Source: Treponema sp.
GTDB lineage: Bacteria; Spirochaetota; Spirochaetia; Treponematales; Breznakiellaceae
Direction: 5' to 3'
Assembly (NCBI GenBank): GCA_009777535.1
Contig: WRLP01000002.1
Span: 1 to 64,000, forward strand
DNA: 64,000 nt
In this document: piece by piece, positions 51,126 to 60,389 of the stretch
Numbering within the stretch: position 1 is the stretch's first letter
How the letters are laid out: each line of letters begins with the position of its first letter
Translations under genes and position numbers: made by a program
The notes under the pieces: generated by a model
The model's input: the letters and a program-made list of their open reading frames with translations, nothing else
Told to the model about the DNA's origin: nothing
The model's database searches: none

Positions 51126-52094
51126 TGAGCTTTCCTGTTCCAGCGCTTTTTCCTGTTCCTTCGCCCTTTCCAGGATCCGCTGCATTTCATTAACAATGTT
51201 TCTGATTTTATCCCTGTTTGCCGTGCTTAGGTTTGCGTTACTCTGCAATTCTTCAACCGCCTCGATATCGCTGAAACCGAGCTCTACAGCTGTTTCCAGT
51301 TCTGTGATTCCTTCCTCGCTTTCACTGTCGGCGATTAACAACAGTTCAGCCAGGGCGAAATGAATATCGCTTTTTTTCGGTTCTGCGGCATCTGCAGCTT
51401 CTTCAAGGCAAAGCCGGTATTCTTCCAGGGCCCTGGCGAATAATTCATGCTGTACAAGAATTTGCGCATATTCATAGCGAACCTTGGGATCTTTATTATC
51501 GGCCAGATAATTCGCGTAATAGTCGATTGACTCCACCCTGTCCAGTTCTTTCAGGCATCTGGCGTACAACAGTAAATTGGCGCTGTTATCGAGAAGGGTG
51601 TATTCATATCGGATTAAAACTTCCTCAGCTTCGCCGTAACGCTCCATGGCGAATAACACAAGAGCATGGTTATACCCGTCGTCGGAGCTTTCCGGAACAA
51701 GGGAAAGGAGCTTACTGTAGTGCTTTTCCGCAAGTTCAAGTTCCCCGGTTTTGATTCTTGTATAGGCGGCGGCTTTTAGGGCCAGTACATTATCAGGGTC
51801 TTTTTTTAATATGCCTTCAAAATAACCGGCCGCTTCATAAAACCTGTTTGTTTCAAATGCTATGCGCCCGAGGTTGTACTCGGAAGCTACCTTTGTTCTG
51901 TCGGCTGCTCTGGCGCGGTTCAGCCATTTTTCGGCTTCATCAAATCTCCCCATATCAAAATATGCCATGCCTATCGAATAATATTCCTGCGCGCTGGCGG
52001 CTGTTCCCGCGCATGAGTTAAGTGAAATATTTATAATTACGGACAAAAAGCACGTAAAAAAAACAAGTATGCGGCGTTTATATATTTTTATCAT
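51081..52094 (-). CDS. TPR lipoprotein
   Basis: A 337-residue lipoprotein with a signal peptide ending INISLNSC (Cys28). Tetratricopeptide repeats follow from about 37 to 260 ([69 protein letters not shown]). The C-terminal end is a charged helix rich in Glu and Gln ([19 protein letters not shown]). Such proteins are periplasmic scaffolds for envelope complexes. It follows the uracil phosphoribosyltransferase gene with a 4-base overlap, an unexpected operon partner. Its 3' end overlaps the large outer-membrane gene from the other strand. Confidence 0.82.
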   Translation of the reverse strand: MIKIYKRRILVFFTCFLSVIINISLNSCAGTAASAQEYYSIGMAYFDMGRFDEAEKWLNRARAADRTKVASEYNLGRIAFETNRFYEAAGYFEGILKKDPDNVLALKAAAYTRIKTGELELAEKHYSKLLSLVPESSDDGYNHALVLFAMERYGEAEEVLIRYEYTLLDNSANLLLYARCLKELDRVESIDYYANYLADNKDPKVRYEYAQILVQHELFARALEEYRLCLEEAADAAEPKKSDIHFALAELLLIADSESEEGITELETAVELGFSDIEAVEELQSNANLSTANRDKIRNIVNEMQRILERAKEQEKALEQESSLETEPEAGSDGTGE

Positions 52095-53158
52095 TTTACT
52101 GTATTCAAAACCGTTTTCTCGATTTCCCTAAGCTGGTTGCGGTAAAGGTTGGCAATATTGCCTCCATAGTCGGCAATAAGCTGAATAATATTCCTGGGCT
52201 TGGACTCTGCGTCCCTTCCATTGATGCGGTCGCCGGCATCACCCAGACCGGGCATGATATATGCCTGTTCATTCAGTACAGGATCCATCCATAAAGTATA
52301 GACATCGCAGTTTTCCAGCGCCCGAACGACGCGTAACGCGCCCTTTAACGCTGCTATCACATTAAAGAACAATATCGAGCGCGGCTTAACCCCCGCGTCC
52401 AGAAGATATTTTACTACTGTTACAAGACTGCCGCCTGTCGCGTTCATTGGATCGGCAAAAACAAGATCTTTACCGTTAAGCGCATCCAGCTTAAAAAAAG
52501 AACGATCCAGATCAAGAATATACTCCATATTGTTTTCTTTCTTGCTGTCGTCTCTGCTAATTTTGAACAGGGCAAAGGGCGTTACATAGCTGTTGGATGA
52601 GTATTCCTCAATTTCCTTGCTCATGATCATGGACGGCAAAAGCGAACCTCTGAGCATGACACACATTACGGTATTTTCGATTTTTTTGTCGATATTGTTT
52701 ATTTTGTGGACGGCGTAATTTTGAACCGGATTGGTTACAGGTGTTTTAACGATAAGGTAATTTTTATTAAGGCCGTGAAGGCCGCTCCAGGCAAGTTTGA
52801 AAAGCATCTCGTATGCGCGCTGGGTGTAGTAAACAAATTCCTGGTTATCTGTACGGGGATCGCGAAGTTTAGCGATAAGATGAGATGCCTCGGGGTGGCT
52901 TTCCTGCGGTGCGATGAATGAATAAACATGTATATTTGGAATTTCGCGGCAAATTTCCTGCATCAAACCGCCCATATCGTTGTAAAGGGTGATAAGCCGG
53001 CCCTCCGCCTCATGCCTTTCAGCCTGATTATCGGTTGAAAGACGTGCAAAAACCGCCATTGCATTCGCATAAAGAGAGTCCATACGGCTTATTGAATCCC
53101 TGTCGCCGGCGCTCAAATAGCCGTCCAGATCTTCGGCTTTTAGTATGACCTTGTTCAC
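52091..53158 (-). CDS. upp: Uracil phosphoribosyltransferase with N-terminal extension
   Basis: A 355-residue protein. The C-terminal part (about 140-355) is an Upp domain: [14 protein letters not shown] near 170, the PRPP-binding loop [16 protein letters not shown] near 239-254, and the uracil-binding [15 protein letters not shown] near 305-319. It converts uracil and PRPP to UMP. The N-terminal 140 residues are extra compared with typical Upp (about 209 residues) and are helical, with no recognised motif ([40 protein letters not shown]). This extension might bind a regulator or partner. Confidence 0.85.
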   Translation of the reverse strand: MNKVILKAEDLDGYLSAGDRDSISRMDSLYANAMAVFARLSTDNQAERHEAEGRLITLYNDMGGLMQEICREIPNIHVYSFIAPQESHPEASHLIAKLRDPRTDNQEFVYYTQRAYEMLFKLAWSGLHGLNKNYLIVKTPVTNPVQNYAVHKINNIDKKIENTVMCVMLRGSLLPSMIMSKEIEEYSSNSYVTPFALFKISRDDSKKENNMEYILDLDRSFFKLDALNGKDLVFADPMNATGGSLVTVVKYLLDAGVKPRSILFFNVIAALKGALRVVRALENCDVYTLWMDPVLNEQAYIMPGLGDAGDRINGRDAESKPRNIIQLIADYGGNIANLYRNQLREIEKTVLNTVK

Positions 53159-53210
53159 TGTAGCCGATTATAGGCCAATTTCCGTAAACGTACAAGGCAG
53201 GCGCGTTGTA

Positions 53211-53239
53211 TTGCCTTATCAGCACTTTTTCTGTAAACT
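53211..53239 (+). promoter_or_regulatory. Promoter of tRNA-Lys
   Basis: TTGCCT (53211-53216), 17 bases, TAAACT (53234-53239), then 20 bases to the tRNA. Confidence 0.45.
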
Positions 53240-53259
53240 TATGAATGTTAACGCTGTAT

Positions 53260-53332
53260 GGGCCGCTAGCTCAGCTGGTAGAGCAGCAGACTCTTAATCT
53301 GCGGGTCGGAAGTTCGATCCTTCCGCGGCTCA
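53260..53332 (+). tRNA. tRNA-Lys (anticodon CTT)
   Basis: A 73-base cloverleaf. The acceptor GGGCCGC pairs with GCGGCTC (one G-T pair). The anticodon arm GCAGA-CTCTTAA-TCTGC has CTT, the T-arm is GGAAG-TTCGATC-CTTCC, and the discriminator is A. No element of the 7-8 kb type follows it. Confidence 0.95.
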
Positions 53333-53370
53333 GGAAAGACTACTATCCTTGACATACACCTCTTTATATT

Positions 53371-53407
53371 TTAAGCTATTTCCAAGTTGAACTTGGAAAT
53401 AGCTTAA
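53371..53407. promoter_or_regulatory. Long perfect palindrome before the ATPase gene
   Basis: Two 18-base arms (TTAAGCTATTTCCAAGTT and its inverse) around one central G, ending 19 bases before the ATPase ATG. It could be an operator, an RNA hairpin attenuating translation, or a terminator for tRNA-Lys; the downstream T-run (ATTTTAG) is weak for a terminator. Confidence 0.55.
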
Positions 53408-53426
53408 TTTTAGAAGGGGTCTTTTT

Positions 53427-54629
53427 ATGGCAATACAGAGAGATATATCAGGCCATATTCTAAGTATGGCAAGAGAGTACCCGGTTTTAACCATCATGGG
53501 GCCGCGCCAATCCGGGAAGACGACTTTGGCAAAAATGCTTTTTCAGGACTACAAATACGTCAATCTTGAAGAACCGGACAACAGGGAGTTTGCTCAAAAG
53601 CATCCACGAGACTTTCTTAAAAAATTTTCGGGAGACCTGATAATAGATGAGGTTCAGCATGTTCCCGATCTTTTAAGCTACATACAGGCTATTGCAGACG
53701 ACAAAAACAAAAAAGGGCAGTTTATTCTGACCGGTTCCCACCAACCGCAAATAAAAGCAGGCATCACTCAATCGCTTGCGGGGCGAACTTCTGTAATAAC
53801 CCTTTTGCCTCTTTCGATTAGTGAGTTAAAATCATCGGGGATTGTTCTTGAGCGTGATGAATACATCTACAGGGGATTTATGCCGCGCATTTACAGTGAA
53901 AATGCCACCCCCAGACATCTATATCAAAACTATTACGCCACTTATGTAGAGCGTGATGTCAGGCAATTGATAAATATAGGCAACCAAATCTTATTTGAGC
54001 GTTTTATCAAACTCTTGGCTGGAAGGATTGGACAAATAGTAAACCTTAATTCTCTTGCTGGTGATGTGGGCGTTTCACAAACAACGCTTACTTCGTGGCT
54101 CTCGGTGCTGGAGGCAAGTTTTATTGTTTTCAGACTTCCATGCTATTTTAACAATTTTGGAAAGCGGGTAATGAAAGCGCCAAAACTATATTTTACCGAT
54201 GTCGGCCTGGCAGCCAATCTGCTTGGGATTGAAGCGCCGGAACAGGTTTTCAGAGATCCGCTTTCGGGAGGTCTATTTGAAAACATGGTTATTGTGGACG
54301 TACTTAAAACCATGCGCAATCAAGGTAGATCTCCTGAACTCTATTACTTCCGCAACCAAAACGGTTTGGAGGTGGATTTGATTTTGTGCAAAGGGCGGGA
54401 TCTGATCCCCCTAGAGATTAAATCCGGCGCAACATTTGATTCATCGTTTTCCAAAAACATAAAACTATTCCAAAAATTATCGGAAGATATTAAAAACGGC
54501 TATGTTGTTTATGGGGGAGATAAGCAAGCCAATATAGAAGGTACGGAGTTTATAAATTTCAGGGAAGTGTCGGCAGCTCTTTTTAACAAAGGGAAGAGGG
54601 GAAAAGTGAATCGACAAAACGGTACATAA
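53427..54629 (+). CDS. AAA ATPase with DUF4143 domain
   Basis: A 400-residue P-loop ATPase. Walker A is GPRQSGKTTLAKML near residue 25, Walker B is DLIIDEVQHVPDLL near 73, and the sensor region is FILTGSHQPQIKAGITQSLAGR near 97-118. The C-terminal DUF4143 part has YATYVERDVRQLINIGN near 171, FTDVGLAANLLGI near 258, and YYFRNQNGLEVDLILCKGRDLIPLEIKSG near 306, whose ExD...ExK pattern is nuclease-like. This family is common in accessory DNA, with poorly known function, often in defence or transfer islands. It lies alone behind tRNA-Lys, and the tRNA-adjacent site suits acquired DNA. Confidence 0.88.
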   Translation: MAIQRDISGHILSMAREYPVLTIMGPRQSGKTTLAKMLFQDYKYVNLEEPDNREFAQKHPRDFLKKFSGDLIIDEVQHVPDLLSYIQAIADDKNKKGQFILTGSHQPQIKAGITQSLAGRTSVITLLPLSISELKSSGIVLERDEYIYRGFMPRIYSENATPRHLYQNYYATYVERDVRQLINIGNQILFERFIKLLAGRIGQIVNLNSLAGDVGVSQTTLTSWLSVLEASFIVFRLPCYFNNFGKRVMKAPKLYFTDVGLAANLLGIEAPEQVFRDPLSGGLFENMVIVDVLKTMRNQGRSPELYYFRNQNGLEVDLILCKGRDLIPLEIKSGATFDSSFSKNIKLFQKLSEDIKNGYVVYGGDKQANIEGTEFINFREVSAALFNKGKRGKVNRQNGT

Positions 54630-54686
54630 TCTTCAGTGACATTTTCGAAAAAATGTCAATTTGATTTTCACTTTTCCTTTTTACCT

Positions 54687-55580
54687 TTACTCTTTCCTTG
54701 CATATCTCTGCACCGAGGGAGCGAAGTTCTCCATCAACAGCGAGTGTGAAAAAAAGTCCGTACCGGAGGTTAGGTCAATGGTAATGGAATTAATCCCGTC
54801 CCTGGACGCCTGTTCAAGAAGCCGGCCAAGCAGGGCCTTGCCCAGTCCAAGGCCGCGGTATTCGGGAGCAACCTCCAGCACGCAGATATGCAGTACCGAA
54901 GATCCGTTACTATGTGAGCTGATATAACCGGCGAAGTCCCCGCTGTTGTTTTCAGCAATAAAACAAAGGCTCCCTGGAAATATCCATTTGTTCATCGATT
55001 CAAAAACTCTTCTGTCCGCCGCTTGCGCAGTGTCACCTTTTATAGCTTCAACACAGAGCTTGTGCAGGGCTTCCGCTTTAAAACGGTCGGTTTCATTTCC
55101 CGCTCGAATCCGAAAATCCTCCTGCAACAGGGCGGAAGTATCCTCAGGCTCATGGCCGATTTTTTCCATATTCGAAGTTTCCACAAGCGCGTTGTACCAG
55201 TAAATTACCGCATCTTTTATACCCTTGTCTTTGTATTTAAACCACAGTTTTTCAACTTCCGGATATTGGCCAATAACATCTTTGAATGCCCTGAAAACCC
55301 CTTTGCCGCGGTTCAGGGCGGCTGTCAGTTCTTCCCTGGCCACAGGATTTTTAAGCCCGGCGGTAAAATGCTCCATCAGGCGGTAACCGTCCTGCGGCTC
55401 CCAGTCGGGCAGCCCAATAAATCTATGTTCTTCATCCGCCTCTATTTCTTCTTCGGGGTAATCAGCGTCTTCAGCCCAAAGAACAATGCCTTCACGAGTA
55501 TCAAGAAGATATTCGCCTGCCTGGTTTTCCATGGCAAAGGCAATATCTTCTATCAGCGCTTCCGTCAGTTCAAATTTCAT
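54687..55580 (-). CDS. UPF0158 domain fused to GNAT acetyltransferase
   Basis: A 297-residue protein with two parts. The N-terminal region (1-135) resembles UPF0158: IAFAMENQAGEYLLDTREGIVLWAEDAD and HRFIGLPDWEPQDGYRLMEHF. The C-terminal GNAT fold (about 145-297) has FIAENNSGDFAGYISSH and acetyl-CoA motif A VAPEYRGLGLGKALLGRLLEQA near 243, ending DFFSHSLLMENFAPSVQRYAR. The acetyl acceptor is unknown. A fusion of this kind seems to join a predicted nucleic-acid or substrate recruiter to acetyl transfer; that reading is inference. Confidence 0.8.
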   Translation of the reverse strand: MKFELTEALIEDIAFAMENQAGEYLLDTREGIVLWAEDADYPEEEIEADEEHRFIGLPDWEPQDGYRLMEHFTAGLKNPVAREELTAALNRGKGVFRAFKDVIGQYPEVEKLWFKYKDKGIKDAVIYWYNALVETSNMEKIGHEPEDTSALLQEDFRIRAGNETDRFKAEALHKLCVEAIKGDTAQAADRRVFESMNKWIFPGSLCFIAENNSGDFAGYISSHSNGSSVLHICVLEVAPEYRGLGLGKALLGRLLEQASRDGINSITIDLTSGTDFFSHSLLMENFAPSVQRYARKE

Positions 55581-55624
55581 AATTCATTATAGGCAAAATT
55601 GAAAAAAAAGAATACCATTGTTAT

Positions 55625-57418
55625 ATGTTGTTAAAGAGAACTATAGACTGCGGCTCATTAAGAAAGAGCGATGTTGGTCGTAATGTAATATTAAACGGCT
55701 GGGTTAACCGCTGGCGTAACCACGGCGGCATTTTTTTTATAAATCTGCGGGATCGTTACGGCATTACCCAGGTGGTGGTAGATACGGAAACTGCTGAAGC
55801 GCCGGAGCTTGCGGCAATCTGTCTGCAATTACGGAATGAATTCTGCATTGCAGTAGAGGGCGCGGTAAGGCCGCGTCCGGCTGACATGGTGAATCCTTCG
55901 ATGGATACCGGCGAAATTGAAGTCCTTGCTTCACGCATTGAAATTTTCAATAAATCAGAAGTTCTGCCATTCCAGGTTGATGAAGAAAGCAATGCCAGCG
56001 AAGAGCTGCGCCTAAAATACCGTTATCTCGATCTTCGCTCCCAGGCAATGCAGGATCGCATAAAACTTCGCAGCGAGGTTACATTCGCCGTGCGCGAATG
56101 GATGACATCTAACGGTTTCTATGAAATTGAAACCCCCACATTTATCAGATCCACGCCGGAAGGAGCGCGGGATTTTCTTGTTCCTTCGCGGCTTTATCCG
56201 GGAAAATTCTACGCACTGCCCCAGTCGCCGCAGCTTTATAAACAGCTTTTGATGGTCTCCGGTTTTGACAAATACTTCCAGATAGCGCGCTGTTACCGTG
56301 ACGAGGATTCCAGGGGGGACAGGCAGCCGGAATTCACTCAAATCGACATTGAAATGTCCTTTGTGGACAGGGAAGACGTGCTTTCGATGACAGAGGGGCT
56401 TTTTAACTATATATTCAAAAAAACACTAAACCACGAATTGCCGCCGCAGTTTACCCGTCTTTCCTACGAACAAGCCATGGAACTGTACGGCACCGACAAG
56501 CCGGATCTGCGCTTTGAATTAAAAATGCAGGATTTTGCCCCATACGTTCAGGACGGGGATTTTCAGGCTTTTAAGGACGCCCTTGCTCATGAAGGCGGCG
56601 GCGTTAAGGCGCTGGTTGTAAAGGGCAGGGCGGATTATTCGCGCAAGCAGATTGAAGAGCTTGAAGCACAGGCAAAAATCTACAGGGCAAGGGGAATGGC
56701 CTGGATGAAGGTAGTTTCCGGCACGGCAATGGAGGGTGGCGTTTCAAAGTTTTTTGCAAATAACGCCGCGCAGATAATAAAAGGCCTTGAAGCAGGGCAG
56801 GGGGACCTAATCCTTGTCGTGGCGGACGTTAAGCGTTCGGTTGCAAATACAGCCCTTGGCGCGGTTCGTTCGAAGCTTGGCAGGGATTTGAACCTTTGCG
56901 ATCCAAAAAAGTTTGAGTTTGTATGGATAGTAGATTTCCCCATGTTTGAATTCAATGAAGATGAAAACCGGTGGGAAGCCGCACATCACATGTTCACCTG
57001 GCCGCAGGAAAAATATCACGCGACAATGGAGCAGGATCCCGGTTCGGTAAAAGGCGACCTATACGATTTGGTACTAAACGGCTTTGAGCTTGCTTCCGGC
57101 TCCATTCGTATTCATGATTGTGAATTGCAAAAACGGATATTCAACATCGTCGGCTTTGACAGCGATGAAGCTGAAAAAAAATTCGGCTTTCTTACCGGTG
57201 CGTTCAAATACGGCGCCCCTCCCCACGGAGGCATTGCCCCCGGCCTAGACCGCCTTGTTATGATAATGGCCGGCCTTAGCTCAATTAAAGATGTAATCGC
57301 CTTTCCGAAAAATTCTTTTGCATGCAGCCCCATGGACGACTGCCCGGGCGAGGTAGATCAAAAACAGCTTGACGAGTTAAATATCGTGATTAAGGCTGTT
57401 CCAAAAGATGTTCAGTAA
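55625..57418 (+). CDS. aspS: Aspartyl-tRNA synthetase
   Basis: A 597-residue bacterial-type class IIb enzyme. The N-terminal OB-fold anticodon-binding domain has VILNGWVNRWRNHGGIFFINLRDRYGITQVV near 23. Motif 1 lies near 155 (FYEIETPTFIRSTPEGARDFLVPSR), motif 2 near 220 (FQIARCYRDEDSRGDRQPEFTQID), and the bacterial insertion (about 290-420, with QDFAPYV). Motif 3 is GGIAPGLDRLVMIMAG near 537. No ribosome-binding site is visible before the ATG (TACCAT is the only -10 candidate), so it may be leaderless. It overlaps the convergent thioesterase gene by 29 bases. Confidence 0.95.
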   Translation: MLLKRTIDCGSLRKSDVGRNVILNGWVNRWRNHGGIFFINLRDRYGITQVVVDTETAEAPELAAICLQLRNEFCIAVEGAVRPRPADMVNPSMDTGEIEVLASRIEIFNKSEVLPFQVDEESNASEELRLKYRYLDLRSQAMQDRIKLRSEVTFAVREWMTSNGFYEIETPTFIRSTPEGARDFLVPSRLYPGKFYALPQSPQLYKQLLMVSGFDKYFQIARCYRDEDSRGDRQPEFTQIDIEMSFVDREDVLSMTEGLFNYIFKKTLNHELPPQFTRLSYEQAMELYGTDKPDLRFELKMQDFAPYVQDGDFQAFKDALAHEGGGVKALVVKGRADYSRKQIEELEAQAKIYRARGMAWMKVVSGTAMEGGVSKFFANNAAQIIKGLEAGQGDLILVVADVKRSVANTALGAVRSKLGRDLNLCDPKKFEFVWIVDFPMFEFNEDENRWEAAHHMFTWPQEKYHATMEQDPGSVKGDLYDLVLNGFELASGSIRIHDCELQKRIFNIVGFDSDEAEKKFGFLTGAFKYGAPPHGGIAPGLDRLVMIMAGLSSIKDVIAFPKNSFACSPMDDCPGEVDQKQLDELNIVIKAVPKDVQ

Positions 57419-57794
57419 GCAGTTTCTTTTTGTCTTCGGGGATTGGGGTGGTTTTTTGCCTGACAAAATCATAATGAACAACAACGGCATTGCCCTTTAC
57501 GCATAACCGCCCCTGCTGCCATGCCTCGTGGTGTACGGTAAAGGATTTGGTTCCAATCTTGGATATCCAGGTTCGTATTTCCACTTCATGTTGAAAGTAC
57601 AGCTGCTTTAAGTAGTCATAATCGGTATGTGCCATAATAAGGGAAAAATTTTCCTTGGCAAGTTCAAGTTTTGGATCGAATATCTTTATCAATGGATTTC
57701 TGGCAAGTTCAAACCAGACCACGGGTACGGTATTATTTATATGCCCCAGCATGTCCATATCTCCAAAACGCGGAGTTACGATAATTGTATACAT
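57390..57794 (-). CDS. 4-hydroxybenzoyl-CoA thioesterase-fold protein
   Basis: A 134-residue hotdog-fold acyl-CoA thioesterase. The active-site segment RFGDMDMLGHINNTVPVVWFE has the catalytic Asp and the Gly-His-x-Asn-Asn pattern of the YbgC/4HBT group. It hydrolyses an acyl-CoA, substrate unknown. It stands alone, converging on aspS. 57795-58143 has no supported coding region; it contains the elongation factor P promoter and a hairpin (AGCCCGAGAAAGGGCT near 58012-58027). Confidence 0.85.
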   Translation of the reverse strand: MYTIIVTPRFGDMDMLGHINNTVPVVWFELARNPLIKIFDPKLELAKENFSLIMAHTDYDYLKQLYFQHEVEIRTWISKIGTKSFTVHHEAWQQGRLCVKGNAVVVHYDFVRQKTTPIPEDKKKLLTEHLLEQP

Positions 57795-58143
57795 ATATTC
57801 AGTGTAATTGAAGTAAACAATTTATTCAATGAACAGATTCTTTACGATTGCTTTAGTAGATGCCCGAAATTGCATTGAAAGCAGTGAGCGGCTGCGCACA
57901 AGCCCTGCCGAGGGCATCGGCGTGGTTTAACAAAGCAAAATACACAATTATGAATTTAGATAATGGTTTATCTAGTTCTACAGAAAAAAAGTATGTCTAT
58001 CAGACCGTCAGCCCGAGAAAGGGCTTTGCGTAGCCGTTCACCGTTTTAATCTCCAGTTTCAGGCCACTTTCTGCTATAGCAATAGTTTTGAAAATAGTCT
58101 ATATTGTCTACATCAATCTTTATAAAATATAACGAGGGTTCAA

Positions 58144-58707
58144 ATGATTCGTGGCGGTGACATAGTAAAGGGTTCCTGTCTTTTGCAGAAGGGGCAGCCC
58201 TATCTGGTAGTTGAAAGGGAGTTCCACAACCCCGGTAAAGGAACAGCAGTAGCACGGGTAAAAATGAAAAGCATAAAGGACGGGTCCGTACTTTCCCTGA
58301 CCATTCCCACACAGCAGGAAGTAGAAGACGCCCAGGTTACCATTCATGCCTGTCAGTATCAATATTCCGATCCGGAGTTATATCATTTTATGGACAATGA
58401 AACATACGAGCAGTATGAAGTATCAATTGCCGATAATCCGGATAAAAAATTTTACCTTAAAGAAAGCGAAAACTACGAGCTTATCATCTGGGAAGGAAAG
58501 GTTATCGACATAAAGATACCCTACAAGGTGGTATTTACAGTAGCTGAAAGCGAGAACTACGTCAGGGGCGACACTGTTTCCGGTGCGACAAAACCTGTAA
58601 CAACCGAGACGGGCCTTGTTGTCCGTGTTCCCCTTTTCATAAAACAGGGCGAAAAAATTCTTGTTAATACTGAAACAAACGATTATGTAGAACGGGTGAA
58701 TACCTGA
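58144..58707 (+). CDS. efp: Elongation factor P
   Basis: A 187-residue EF-P, which rescues ribosomes stalled on polyproline. The KOW-like domain 1 reads [44 protein letters not shown]. The modified-residue loop is PGKGTA, with Lys38 at the position of E. coli Lys34. The OB domains end with [60 protein letters not shown] lies before the ATG. The 12-base gap to the phosphofructokinase gene suggests joint transcription. Confidence 0.95.
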   Translation: MIRGGDIVKGSCLLQKGQPYLVVEREFHNPGKGTAVARVKMKSIKDGSVLSLTIPTQQEVEDAQVTIHACQYQYSDPELYHFMDNETYEQYEVSIADNPDKKFYLKESENYELIIWEGKVIDIKIPYKVVFTVAESENYVRGDTVSGATKPVTTETGLVVRVPLFIKQGEKILVNTETNDYVERVNT

Positions 58708-58718
58708 AAGGAGTAGAT

Positions 58719-60377
58719 GTGAGTATTTCAGCGCTGCAAAACGCCCGTTATGCGTATAAACCAAAACTGCCTGCCTGTTTGAATTCTCCGGTAAACGAAA
58801 TCGCCGTTGAGATGGGGGAGCCGACAGAAGCGGTTGCAGACAGAAATGAGTTAAAGGAAATTTTCGCTCAATGTTACGGCAAGCCATTGGTAACATTTAT
58901 TAAAGGGAAAAATGATAAAATAGGCAGGGAATTAAAGGTCGGCGTAATACTTTCAGGCGGGCAGGCGCCGGGCGGGCACAATGTAATCGCCGGTTTGTTC
59001 GACGGCCTTAAAAAAGGCAATGCCGCATCGATTCTTTACGGTTTTAAGGGCGGGCCAAGCGGCTTAATCGATAACAAGGCAATTATTCTTACAGACGACA
59101 TCATTGACAAATACCGAAATACCGGCGGTTTTGACATAATCGGCTCCGGCCGGACAAAGATTGAAACACCGCAGCAGTTTGCATCTTCGCTGGAAACGGC
59201 GAAAAAGCTGGGGCTGGACGCCATTGTCATTATTGGCGGAGATGATTCCAATACAAACGCAGCGCTGCTGGCCGAATATTTTCTTACCAAGGGATCAAAA
59301 ATCCAGGTTATTGGCTGCCCGAAAACAATCGACGGCGACCTAAAGAACGAATACATCGAAACATCTTTTGGCTTTGACACCGCCTGTAAAACTTACAGCG
59401 AGCTTATAGGCAATATCTGCCGCGATACCAACAGCGCAAAAAAATACTGGCATTTTATAAAGCTGATGGGACGCGCCGCAAGCCACATTGCCCTTGAATG
59501 CGCTCTGCAATGCCGGCCGAATATTTGCCTTGTATCTGAAGAGATAGAAGCCAAAGGCTATTCCCTTGAAACAATTGTTGAACTGATTTGCGCTTCGGTT
59601 GTCAAGCGCGCCGGAAACAGTGAAAATTTCGGCGTTGTGCTTATCCCCGAAGGGCTGGTTGAATTTATCCCGGAAATAAAAAAACTGATAAGCGAATTAA
59701 ACGATGCCATTGCAGCCGATGAAAAAAACTTCGCTTCAATCAGTTCTTTTCTCGATCAAATTACATGGCTGTCCCGCCGTATTTCACAGCCTTCTTACAG
59801 CCTATTGTATACGCTGCCGCCGGATATTGCACAGCAGTTTCTTATGGACAGGGATCCACACGGCAATGTTCAGGTTTCCAGAATTGAAACTGAAAAACTT
59901 CTGGTAAGCATGGTGGAAAAAAAACTTCAGGGTCTGAAAGACATAAACCTCTACAAGGGCAGTTTCAGCGGCCTTACCCACTTCTTCGGTTATGAAGGCC
60001 GCTGCGCATTTCCATCCAATTTTGATGCGGATTATTGCTACAGCCTTGGCTTCAGCGCCTTTTTGCTTATAGCGTCGGGCCTTACGGGATATCTTTCCAG
60101 CGTTAGAAACCTTACCGCCCCGGCAGAGCAGTGGATTGCCGGAGGCATCCCGCTTACCATGATGATGAATATGGAGCAGCGCCACGGCTCAAAAAAACCC
60201 GTCATCAAAAAAGCGCTGATAGACCTTGATGGAAAACCATTTAAGGCCTTTAAGGCTGCAAGGGAAGAATGGGCGGAAAAAACCTGCTTCCTGTATCCCG
60301 GAGCTATTCAATACTTTGGCCCTGAGGAAGTTTGCGATCAAACAACCATAACACTTAAAATGGAACGCGGAAAGTAA
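58719..60377 (+). CDS. Pyrophosphate-dependent 6-phosphofructokinase
   Basis: A 552-residue long-form PFK starting at GTG behind GGAG. It phosphorylates fructose-6-phosphate with pyrophosphate, reversibly, in glycolysis. Sites: [23 protein letters not shown] near 77, [16 protein letters not shown] near 173 (the GGDD of PPi-dependent forms instead of GGDG), [25 protein letters not shown] near 198, and [19 protein letters not shown] near 249. Treponema and Borrelia are known to use this class. No ATP-type signature is seen. Confidence 0.94.
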   Translation: MSISALQNARYAYKPKLPACLNSPVNEIAVEMGEPTEAVADRNELKEIFAQCYGKPLVTFIKGKNDKIGRELKVGVILSGGQAPGGHNVIAGLFDGLKKGNAASILYGFKGGPSGLIDNKAIILTDDIIDKYRNTGGFDIIGSGRTKIETPQQFASSLETAKKLGLDAIVIIGGDDSNTNAALLAEYFLTKGSKIQVIGCPKTIDGDLKNEYIETSFGFDTACKTYSELIGNICRDTNSAKKYWHFIKLMGRAASHIALECALQCRPNICLVSEEIEAKGYSLETIVELICASVVKRAGNSENFGVVLIPEGLVEFIPEIKKLISELNDAIAADEKNFASISSFLDQITWLSRRISQPSYSLLYTLPPDIAQQFLMDRDPHGNVQVSRIETEKLLVSMVEKKLQGLKDINLYKGSFSGLTHFFGYEGRCAFPSNFDADYCYSLGFSAFLLIASGLTGYLSSVRNLTAPAEQWIAGGIPLTMMMNMEQRHGSKKPVIKKALIDLDGKPFKAFKAAREEWAEKTCFLYPGAIQYFGPEEVCDQTTITLKMERGK

Positions 60378-60383
60378 TATAAT
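60355..60383 (+). promoter_or_regulatory. Promoter of the DUF2339 gene, leaderless layout
   Basis: TTAAAA (60355-60360), 17 bases, TATAAT (60378-60383), six bases, ATG at 60390. No ribosome-binding site. It overlaps the end of the phosphofructokinase gene. Confidence 0.5.
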
Positions 60384-60389
60384 TATACC

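Noticed and set aside
53349-53370. Promoter TTGACA...TATATT after tRNA-Lys.
   Set aside because: The spacing is only 10 bases.
57875-57935. A further copy of the MITE-like family (AAGCCCTGCCGAGGGC).
   Set aside because: Only about 15 bases resemble the interior of copy 1 and no terminal repeats are visible.
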